A stretch of 64,000 bases of DNA from Lepas anatifera (taxonomy: Eukaryota > Arthropoda > Thecostraca > Lepadidae). Below the pieces are notes generated by a model that was not told where the DNA came from, made no database searches, and saw nothing but the letters and a program-made list of their open reading frames with translations. Each line of letters opens with the position of its first letter. Positions within the stretch are counted from its first letter, which is position 1. Made by a program: the position numbers and the translations under genes. The stretch spans positions 1-64,000 of the forward strand of contig JAOTON010000324.1 in assembly GCA_034440635.1 (NCBI GenBank). Reading direction: 5' to 3'. Shown piece by piece: positions 13,901 through 25,097 of the stretch.

Positions 13901-16900
13901 CCACCATCCGAACGAGAAATTCCCACAATGAAAGGTTAATTTAGAAACCAACGTTCAACGTCTCACAAAGCACAGGGACGGTAGCCCCGCTCAGGTCATG
14001 CTCTCACCAGTCAGTTACTAGTCGACGTACTTCGGAAAAATATTGAGCGCCGGAGCGTCTCAGGGGAATCGATCCTAAGTCTGAACACGCGCTGCCACTG
14101 CATGTTCATGAGCAGCGGGCCGGAGCCCAACGTTCTACGAACTGAGCTACCGAGGCGGCTAAGTTGCTCTAGAAGTTCCCAGTAAGACCTTTGAAACACA
14201 CGCTCCGAAAAAAACGACAAAAACTGTGTCGCGATGGTGCTCCTTGGAATTCATAAAACGCATCTCTTAGTGGTATACGCCACCCCACTGAAGCCCCGCC
14301 CGCCCCACACCCGCCCTTTCCGCTTAGCACATCCATAAAATCCTTTGATTATAGTTTTACGTTCACAGGGCCTTGGTTTTCAGAATTCCAGTTCCATTAT
14401 TTGTTGCTTGTCGCCATTGTGTGCATTCGATTCATCGCAGATTGGACTACTGCCTTCTTCGGTGAGGAGGGGTATGAAACTAAGTAGGATTATCTTCTCC
14501 CCCTCCTTTCCATGCTGGATTGATGGCGTGGGAGTTACACACCTGTATCAGTTGTTCTGCTTCTAGTTACGTGGGAAGGGCTCAGTCTAATAGCAGTCGG
14601 CCGGGAAAGGACACTCGAAAGAAGCTGAGCTCCTTCGAATGTGAAATCACCGCGTGAGCTTGAGTTTTTATTTAGCTTGCGTTTTCTCGTTGTCGAAAAC
14701 CGCCGTGGCGATTGCAGCTTTCCGCACTGAGACTGTGCTTTCCACATTGAGACTGTGCCTCCCCTTTAAAAATAGAGGTGGTTTTCGGTTTAAGCTGCTT
14801 ACATGTCGTCCGTAACATTTGGCTCTCTCTTCCCTTCCACTCATGAAGTTTTCTATTTTAAACGCAAGCTGTACGAAGGGTAATTTCATCCGACGCTTGA
14901 GTGGCGTTGGCTGTCTGAACTTACTCTTTTCCGCAATCAGTACTGCCCCGGTCCAATGCTCCACATTCGCTCATCTGGTATGTATTCTCACCGACATTGA
15001 GATGAATAACACGGTCCAAGGTATGGACGAAGGGTACGCATACACTGCTGTATAGATTTAGTAAGCCCCTGTTGACCCGTGCCGACAGTTTGCTTTGTCA
15101 TTATTGTGGGTACAGTGCACAAGCTTGTGGATGAGTCCGAGCTTATTATCGGCCTTGGGGGTTCGGGCGCGCTGACAAAGTGCTATTGGACCCACAACTA
15201 TGACTTAAAGAAACTGCAACTGCAACTCTGGTGATTTTAATATAAATAAAATGGCTCTGAACACAAGTTTAACAACTCAAATTTTCTACCCGTTTGCATC
15301 ATAAACGTGAAAGGAACGTATTGATGCTTTGTAAAAGCCAAATAAGGTATCCCTGCTCATGTGCTTGAAGATGGCCACAAGCAAAATCCATTATTTTGCT
15401 CTTAGTGCTCCAAGCACTGACTGGTGCTGGGAGCACAGAACGGCATCAGCTTCGCTACCATTCTTTCTGTGCAGGAATTCTCGTGCATGCCCTGATCGCA
15501 CCGAGCTCTGGGCTCGATTATACCTGAATAATGCCGAGGCGGCGTCTCAGTGGCTCAATGGTTTACGAGGCCGGCTAGTCAGTTCATCACCGACTACACG
15601 ACACATTTGTCTTACAATTTGGCACAAACAAGAGAGGATATGGATTTTTACCATGCTGGACAGACTGAAACGTTAGCCTCTCAATGCTCGCCCTCATAAA
15701 GACCTGCCGTCAAGGTTTTAGGCAGACGTAGACCTCGGTGCATTTCGCCCTCTTGGTTTCTTTGATCTCTTCCGAAGGGTGCAGTGTCGTGTTCATTATT
15801 AACTGGCAGAGCACGACTGCCTTCGCGGGAGGCCTCCGAGCTTAAACCACTGGGTTGTAATGTCTCGCATTGTTCGCTCTGGCGGAGCACAACTCTCCCT
15901 GCGGAGACCCAACTCTTTTCACTGTTAACCACGATCGTGGTCTCTGCTATCAACTCTGGTCTCTGAGTATCAACGTTCCTCATGCCAAGCAAACGACCCC
16001 GTGGATGTTGGCACCCACACAGCGAAGCGGATGAAAATGAGATCAACAGTAAACAAATGGTGCAACATTCTCTCCCCGCCAGCTCAAGCCGGTGCTACCT
16101 GTTGCTGCGCACTAAACCCCTCCTTCCGACTGACACTCATATACAGCCTGAGCACCACGCTCCACGTGTAGGCCAGCACCGCGAACAGCAACACCATCAG
16201 TGTGCCGCCCACCGCTGGCGCAGCCGGGTCAGCCAGCAACAGCGCGCCGGCCGTCACAGCGCTGACCGTCAACATCGCTCCCAGCAGCCACCACACAGCG
16301 TGCCAGACCAGCCACACCAGCAGCAGCTGCTGGCGGTCAGAATGCACAGCACGACCCAGCAGCACAGCAGCTGCCAGCTGCAGCAGCAGTACGCTGAGGG
16401 TAGCTGCCTCGCAGCCCACCACAGCCGGCCCGTCGCGGCGCACCGACAGGCAGAGGTCCACCAGGACGGCCAGGCTGGCGAGCCCGTACAGCAGCGCCAG
16501 GATCATGCTGGCCACCAGACTGCCCTGGTGCAGGGTGAAGCAGCAGCAGCGCGTGCTGGACATCGTGTTGGCGATGGAGAGGAGGTTGTGGAGGAGGCGA
16601 AGTCGGGTGTCTGCGCAGCTCTGGCGTTTTAGCCGAAGGCTGTGTCCGGCTGTCGTATCTAGTTGCTGGTTCGAGGCTGGCTTGGTCTTTCTTGTGATGA
16701 AGATTTCAGGCGTTGGTGCTTCAGTGAGAGGAGAGACTCTCTGATGTCTCAGTAGAAGTGAAAGCTGCTTGTAGTGTGGAGTTCCTCACTATCGTACGGT
16801 CGGAATATCGCGAGCTGCCTGTTCGGAATATGTCTGAATACACCGCCTCCAGTTTTGCTAGTCACGTCCACAACTTTATTCGTTTCTCCGAATTAACGAG

Positions 16901-19900
16901 CGCACCAACTGAGTGAGCTGGCGTGCTGCCTCTGAAGCTGCACTGAGAGAACACCGGGGCGGGAATTCTCCTTATATCTTCTCCACCGGCGGCCCTCGGG
17001 GTGTTCTGCAGGGCAGCTGGAGCGCCCCGTCTTCCTCGGAGACCTGCGAAGCTGTGGTGGCAGCGACAGCGCTGGTTCAGGGTAGTACCGCGCGGCGGCG
17101 CAGGGGGCGGGACTCCTGCCGAGAGGCAGAACGGCCCTGGTAGAGCGTACTGCTCCGGTGACGTAGGTTGTGACGTCACTGACATTGAACGGCCATCATG
17201 CGTTATGTATATTGGACAATTTTGTCAGTCAGACGATATTGCTTCCTTTATTGAGCTGTGGGGTATTCCTCGTACCTTTCGTATTGCTCCCTGGAATTCC
17301 AGGCTCAACTCCAGACTGCGTTGCAGATAATTTATGTTAATGCGTAAACACTAATCGCATGCGGATCCAGGTGGCAGGACCCCCCCCCCCAATCGAGCAT
17401 CGGCGCACATCAAACTGCATCCTGGGGGTCCCTGAAATGGCTCTCCTCCCCCATCTCTCAGGATGCTGGTTGTGCCCCTGCGGCGGTCCGGCGCCAGCGG
17501 ACACCACCAACACCTGACCGACTTGGTGTCTAAAAAATGTAGAAATATGTGAAAAAACGGTATGAATTAGGATTCTCTTTTGCGCGTATCAACCACGTCC
17601 AGCTCTGCTCGATTCCTTTATACTGAAACAAGGTCCGATTTTTTATCTGCATTTACTTAGACTAATATCAATATTTTGCTGTGAATGAAAGCGAAAAGAA
17701 CGGTTTGTCTTCTTTTGCACCCCAATATTTCTACTGTGAGTGCTGTGTGACTGGAACCACCAACTTCGTGTCCCAGCGTCCACCCTCAAGCTGAAGACGT
17801 GTGAGACAGCCAGCTTCGATACTGCCGAGACAGACCGCATGGGATCATCTGCGACCGAGCGTGCTGCTGGAGTGACTAACCCTGGAAATGAGCAGAAGGA
17901 TGACAAACCCGCCGAGATAATCCGCAATAACGACCCTGTTGCACCACTGCACCGGTGACATCACCGGTCGTCAGCTGCTAGGGACATCTGCGGTGGACTT
18001 TCCGTTCCGGTCCGCCCTGAATGCCGGGAGTGTTGCCTGGCCGCGCCGTGACGTCATCGCCCTTCTGACCTCTGCCTGACTCCTCCGCTCTTACGCACGG
18101 CTCGGACGCACTGCGCCGCTTTTTGCCGCGCGCGCGGCGTTCAGTCTCGCATGCAGATGTGACCCGTCTTACGCCGTTGTCTTTTTGAATGCGGTGCTTC
18201 GTACCCGTCTGCATCATTGGTAATTCAGGCACGTCTGCCCGCTTCTTAGTCGGCAGCGGTAACCAGATGAATCAAATGGTTGATCTGTCCTTGAGTCAAA
18301 ATTAGACTGATCAAGTCAGTGGGTGGATAGCCTGCCAGTGGGAGTTGTTTCAGTATGCGCTTTCATTCCCGCTGTCACCTCGGTACGTGCAGTGTTCGGC
18401 TTTAAGCTCCTACAAACTGTAAAACTTTGACATTGACGAAGTTTAAACTACAATTCTCTTACATTGTAGATATCTATAAGTCCAGGGCAGCTGAAGCGCC
18501 CTAAAACCCCCATTACATTGTCGAGAGTAGAGGGAGAGAGACTGCAGATGGAAAATCTTTCTTTGTAACTTGGGCGAAGGGGAAGTGAAGGGAAAGAAAG
18601 GCAACGCCCCCGGTGCGCCTGGGATGCAGACAAAATTGAGATTGAAGACTTCTCTATCCGTTACAGCTCCATCCACATCTAAGCTAAACTTTCATATTAA
18701 CCGTGATCACTTTATCCTGATTCTCAGCTCTATCCTGATCGCCTCTCGTCCATGGAAACTAAGCCATTAACGAAGTTGAAACGTAGTAGCGTCTCTCCAA
18801 ACATCAACTGGCCCTCTCCGGACGTTGATACACCGGTCAGAAGCTTTTTTGTGTGTGGTCTCCCTGCTGTATCCTGCTGTATCAGTGGCGCCTGTTCCGT
18901 GACGGTTTTACCGCCTCGCGCTGCCTTGCACGTGCGGTAATTTTGCACTCTGGCTCTGAATAGCGGAACGGCTGGTACTGATGTCACAGGAAGTGATGTG
19001 ACATCAGGTGGTGCAGCTGTGCTCCGCATCCTGTCCGTGATGAATGCATGGAACTTTTATCGGGCTGAGTGATGGGACCGGGACCTGGGAATGGAAGGTC
19101 CGTGTGTTGGAATGATGTCAGAACTCGACGAAGTTCCGTCAATTTATGGACAGTGTTGTGACTAAAGAAGATTGGAGAAACACTGTTTTTTTATGCGACG
19201 CGATTCGTCTAAGTTTAACACGCGTCCATGCGGGGGATACCCGCCTCCCTAAGGTAAATAGATAACAAAAATAGATAAAACGGGTAGTGCCGTCGCACTC
19301 GGTACGACTGTTACCTGGTCTTTGGCAATTTCTGACAAAATTTCAGCCTCCGTTCATATCAGGTCAGATCACCAGTGTCGCCTTTCAACTTCAGTATGGT
19401 CCTCTGACTTCAGTGTCGCCCTCTGACTTGAGTATCGCCCTCTGACTTCAGTGTCGCCCTCTGACCTTACTGGCGCCCTCTGACTTCAGTGTCGCCCTGA
19501 CTTCAGTGTTGCCTCTGAGTTCAGTGTCGCCCTCTACTTTGCTGTGACTTCAGTGCTGCCTTCTGACTTCATGCTGCCCTTGACTTCAGTGTCCCTCTGA
19601 CTTCGTTCACCCTCTGACTTCAGTGTCGCCCCTCTGACTTCAGTGTCGTCCTCTGACCTAAGTATCACCCTCTGACTTCAGTGTCGCCCTCTGACTTCAG
19701 TGTCACCCTCTGACTTCAGTGTCACCCTCTGACTTCAGTGTCACCCTCTGACTTCAGTGTCGCCCCTCTGACTTCAGTGCTACTCTCTGACTTCAGTGCC
19801 GCCCTCTGACTTCAGTGTCGCCCTCTGACTTCAGTGTCACCCTCTGACTTCAGTGTCGCCCTCTGACTTCAGTATCACCCTCTGACTTCAGTGCTTCCCT

Positions 19901-22900
19901 CTGACTTCAGTGCCGCCCTCTGACTTCAGTGTCTCCCTCTGACTTCAGTGCCGCCCTCTGCCGGCAGCTGTTGGGTCTGCACAGTGAGACGGGGAAGGTG
20001 CACTGGGCGGTGCCGGTGACCGGTCTGCCTGACCCGCTGACCCCTGAGCTGGTGCTGCTGGGACTGCAGAGGGGCACCGCCCACTTCCCCCACGCGCCGC
20101 AGGCGTTGCTGCTGGCAGGCCGCCGGCTCGTCACCTTTAACCCCATCACCGGTGGCGACCTGCGCCAGCGCATGCTGAGTTATGACGTGTCGCAGGCCAG
20201 TCTGCTGCCGCAGGCGGACAGTACGCACCTGAAGGTGAGTGTGGTGTCGACCATGTGGAAGAGCCTGCTGACATTGTTACACTGTTTGGAGATGGATCTA
20301 CCCTGTGTCGAATTGTTGTCGATGGGGTGATTAATCGTCAACCAGCTCCCATGCCTATTGTAGAAAGAGGCAACAAATTAACTTAGAATTGTGTTAACAA
20401 ACAATGGATTGCAAAGCTGTCTAGTGGTCCTTGAATTATTCAAATTCTTTAAGGTTTGAATGTGAAGATTATTCGGCTATTACGACGTAGTGATTGGGTG
20501 TGGTTGCGACACACTTCTCAAACACTATTTCCTTGGTGACATGCACACATAGGCCTTCAATGGTCGCTTTCTCTTGAGCGATCATTAAAACCCGATTATG
20601 CATGCTGGTAGTCAGTGATGAGTTCCTGGTTTTCTCAGTTGACTCGCTATATTCGCTTCTTTTGAACTGATTGTGAAGGAAACCTTTCCCATTGAACTGA
20701 ACGGTTTCCGAAGGAAAGCTTTCTCCTCGAAGGGAACTATTGGCGAATCTCTTTCCACATGAACCGAACTGTTGATGAAGGAAACCTTCCCCTTTGGAAT
20801 GAACTGCTAGCGAGGGCATATTTTTTACCATGAAGTGAACTGCTAGTAACGCAATGTCTTCCCCATGTAGTGAAATGTTGTCGAAGGCAGCCTCTCCTCA
20901 TGAAGCGTTCCCAGCAGAATATGGTAGCACTGTACCATTGTTGACACCGGTGTTGTGTGGGTGTTACTTTTCAGAGGTCGCCTCTCCGTACTGATGACTT
21001 TCTAGCCGTACGTTCTCGGGCCGTAGTGCACGTTGGTGTCCTGTGTTTGGTTCTCTGCATCCCAACTACTTAAATCTAGCTTCAATATTTCCGAGCCAAT
21101 GACCGGATCGAGGCAGGTTGGGCTGAGTTGACGAAAAATGTATGATTTGGTTATAGTTTCGGAAAATTTTGGATCGTGAGCTGCTAATACAGGGTGCGGT
21201 AGGTACTGTTCTGTTCCGGTATCTTTGTGAGTCAATTCGATTGAGTCGCAAAACACTGAAAAAGACAACGCGACAGAGTGGGGTGTAGCTGGTCATAATG
21301 TAATTTCTGCGCTCTACTTTTTTGTGAAGAGTCCATCAGTACAATAACAATTCAAAATACAATGCCCGGCAAAGTCATAGGTGTTCCAACCCGTTTTCGT
21401 TTCGAAATCAGTTCTTTCTCTTAATTTCTCTTTCTCTTCTCACCTGTTTTCCGTGTTATTTAGATGTGAAAATAATGACACTTTCCTAAGCTCTGCCAGG
21501 CCCTAGCAGTTCCGTTGTTGAGGCTAGAGCTGTCTCAACTTGTGAACCAAACTCCTGTTACGTTCTTGCATCGCTGTTAGTGATGCCAATTACAACTAAG
21601 TGAACCCCAACTAGAACAGGCATTCGCGGCATATCTCGGTTTGGCAGAAATTGCGAGTGTGGATCACCGGGCCGGCATGACGGAGACCCGCGACTCCTAA
21701 CCAAGGGTACTTTACATATGGTTGGCCTTTTCAAGGAATCCCCTCCCCGGGATGACGTCACACAATGATATCTTAGCGATATGGCTGCAGTAAATAGGGC
21801 ACAAACTTAACGGGGCTAGAGAGGTAGATTCTGACGTATATTTTCTAATTAATCGGAATTAAATCCTTTGAGAGGACAGACTGTTCAATCAAATTGAATG
21901 TACAATTATGATGAGAGAAAATTCAATCCCTATGCGGCATGCCGTACCTGTCAAAGACGTTTGACGTTGGTCAATTCTTGACACGGGACCCGTGGGTAAA
22001 AATTTCATTGCCAGCGTAACGTCATGTTAAAGGTGGCTTCTGATTGGTAGTTGGGTGATGGCTCCGAAGTGGGTTCACCCCGGGGCACTGCGGCTGCTGG
22101 TTCTCATACGGCTGGCAAATTACAACCGTCCAATGGGTTTTAGTAGTATAGTTTTGGTCTAGCCTTTGTGTCGTGGCTCAGCTCCAACCCTGTCTTATAT
22201 TGTAGAGAATATCAACGTATACCTGTTTTTGTTCTCGTCTTCTTTGGCTTTCGTTGTCTGTCGTACTGCCTTCAAACCCAAGGGTGTTTTGTCTCAGTTT
22301 GACTTGATTTTTTCCTCAGCTGTAGCCAGTAGTAGGTGATCTGTAGTACGGTATATTGTGACTGTGGACTTCTGTGGTGTTTTTGTATCGGTGTAGTCAG
22401 TGCGTAGCTTGTTGCTAGAGCTTCAATTCGATGAGCGCTTGCGTCTAACAGACTGAAGCTCAATGGTAATCTAACCGTGTTTTTACCGGCACACGATATG
22501 CCATTTATTTTTTCCTTAACACCCTGCATAACGACTAAGAAATTTGATTCAATCTCAGGACTCCCGACATTGTTTTTCTCAGCAGTGATGGACACACAGC
22601 CCCAAGTCCTGCATCAAAAATGATAAAAGGGTGCCTTTTCTCGCACCGTCCTTAATGATTTTACCGTCCCAACCGACTCTGGGAGAACCTAGTCTGCTGC
22701 TGCTGGGGTATCTGGGAGATACATGTCGGATTTCTTAGCGAAACCACGATCGATGTGTCTTCTCCACTATGCCCTGTCCTAAATCATTTGGGCTGCTGCC
22801 TTTTATTTTGGAGTGGACATTGTTTCCGTGCGCTGTGGCTGCCACGGCCGACCTGGAAAATGCCGCCTGGGGAGGTTACGGTGTTTGTAAATGTCCATTA

Positions 22901-25057
22901 TTATAAGACGTCAGAAATTTGGTCGGGCACAATCTAGAAACAAGTTCCAAATGGTGCGTGGCGCTTAATGCCACTGGAATCAGTGACTGGAACCTCGGAC
23001 CACGCGTGTTAGTCTTGTCTTGTGGACGACTAACTCCAAAACGTCGAAACAACTAGTTTGGGTTGGGGCTTTTTGAAAGTCTTCATATGTGTTATTTTCA
23101 GAACGGTTTACGATTGGATGGGACACCATCGTTTTCAACATGTGCAAGTCAGATTTTGATAGATGATAGGCAGTAAACTAACGGCATGTTTTAGTCATTT
23201 GCTTTATGTTTATCTCGGTCCCTCTATTCTATTTGATATTCATTTCTCCTATGCTTTCAGCCACTGGTGCTCCTAGATTCAGTTGGACAAGTACACGTGT
23301 TTCCCGAGAGTGCGACCTCCATCGGCCGGGCCGCGCACCACAAACTCTTCTTCTACTCGGTAGATGTCAGCACTGGCATCCTAGAGGGACGCGCCGTGAC
23401 AAAGGTGGGAACACTGCCGGTCCTAGAGAGGTCCATCAAGCTATTTTGTTCCGGAAGCGCCCGGTCTTCCTTGTTGTTTTCTTCAAAACGCAGTCTTCAA
23501 TGTCTTGTTTGGGGAGCCTGCTTGGCCAGTAAAATTGTTTGTAGCCTGTTCACAGCTGGTTCCCGGGACCACCACTTTGGAAAAGTTCACCAACATGAAC
23601 TTTAAGATATGCCTCTCTTCTCCCACAAGAGAACATGCATAGTAGATTATCTGGTGTGAAATTTCCTCAACTAATGAAATGCTTGTTCCAAATTCCGAAA
23701 TGCTTAACTGTGATTGTAAGACAATTAGCACTGCATTACCTTGTTGCACCGCTACGTTAATTGCGTTATATTTTTTCTTTCAAGATTCGCTCCATTTTTG
23801 TCATAGACAAATTTAGCTTTAGTGGGCAAAATGTATGTTCTTCGAGTTTTGATATTTTAAAGGTATTCGGCCAAAATATAACCATCTCTCCTTTTCCCAG
23901 GATCTGTGGTCGGTGCCGACCTGGCGGCTGGACCTGTCCTCCCAGGGCCAGACTATCCAACGCGTGCTGGCCAAGTCTCCGCAGGAGCGCGTGCACAGCC
24001 AGGGCCGCGTGTTAGCCGACCGCAGCGTCCTCTACAAGTACAGCAACCCCAACCTGCTGCTGATCATCACAGACGCTCCCGACCCCGTCCACAAACGTGA
24101 GTGAGGTGTCCCGACCCCGTCCACAAACGTGAGTGATGTGTCCCGACCCCGTCCACAAACGTGAGTGAGGTGTCCCGACCCCGTCCACAAACGTGAGTGA
24201 GGTGTCCCGACCTCGTACACAAACGTGAGTGATCTGTCCCGACCTCACAAACGTGAGTGCTTTGTCCCGACCCCGTGCACAAACGTGAGTGCTTTGTCCC
24301 GACCCCGTCCACAAACGTGAGTGAGGTGTCCCGACCTCACAAACGTGAGTGAGGTGTCCCGACCCCGTGCACAAACGTGAGTGAGGTGTCCCGACCCCGT
24401 CCACAAACGTGAGTTAGGTGCCCCGACCTCACAAACGTGAGTGAGGTGTCCCGACCCCGTCCACAAACGTGAGTGATCTGTCCCGACCTCACAAACGTGA
24501 GTGAGGTGTCCCGACCCCGTGCACAAACGTGAGTGAGGTGTCCCGACCCCGTCCACAAACGTGAGTGAGGTGTCCCGACCTCACAAACGTGAGTGAGGTG
24601 TCCGGACCCGGTGCACAAACTTAGGCGATGTGTGTAGTGTACAGAATAAACGTGAATAGTATGGGCCCAACTCTGTCAAAAATCAATGTTTTTTGCACGG
24701 ACCTCGCCTCTGCGTGCCATGGTGACCCATGCTGTGTGCCCCACCGTCTGTGACCACATCTGTGTTCTGTGGGACCCATGCTGTGTGCACCGCCGTATGT
24801 GACCACATCTGTGTTCTGTGCAGATGCCACGTCTGTGTACCTGGTGGACGCGGTGAGCGGCCGGCTGGTACACAGCCAGGTACAGCGCCGAGTACGCTGT
24901 CCCTTGTCACGCGGTACACTCTGAAAACTGGCTGGTGTACAGTGTGTACAACGAGAGGGCGCGTCGCACCGAGGTCACCAGTATTGAGCTGTTCGAAGGC
25001 AAAGTACAGAGCAACGCGACTGGTGAGTGGCAGTCTCTCTCTCTCTCTCCTCTCTCT

Positions 25058-25097
<40 letters not shown>

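Larger units (their letters stand above)
8387..19967 (+). other. EMC1 intron 8 (11.6 kb), host of antisense genes and repeats
   Basis: The intron runs from GTGGGT (8387) to CGGCAG (19967). It contains the tRNA-Glu, the four-pass membrane protein gene, a SINE, several CCCCTGAAAT repeat fragments, a possible unassigned exon near 17762 and the acceptor-like minisatellite. Outside those entries (for example 9800-12700, 14200-15900 and 18000-19370) I see only unstructured sequence with no protein I recognise. Confidence 0.8.

Noticed and set aside
15982..16744. 216- and 180-residue plus-strand frames rich in Q, H, S and R
   Set aside because: They are the antisense shadow of the four-pass membrane gene. 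Composition is low-complexity, with no domain.
20469..20831. Possible zinc-finger remnant on the minus strand
   Set aside because: There are CGKRF-like words, but no Cys-Cys/His-His spacing in any repeat.
24012..24618. Minus-strand frames rich in [18 protein letters not shown] repeats
   Set aside because: They are the reverse reading of the exon 11 donor minisatellite. Repetition explains their openness.
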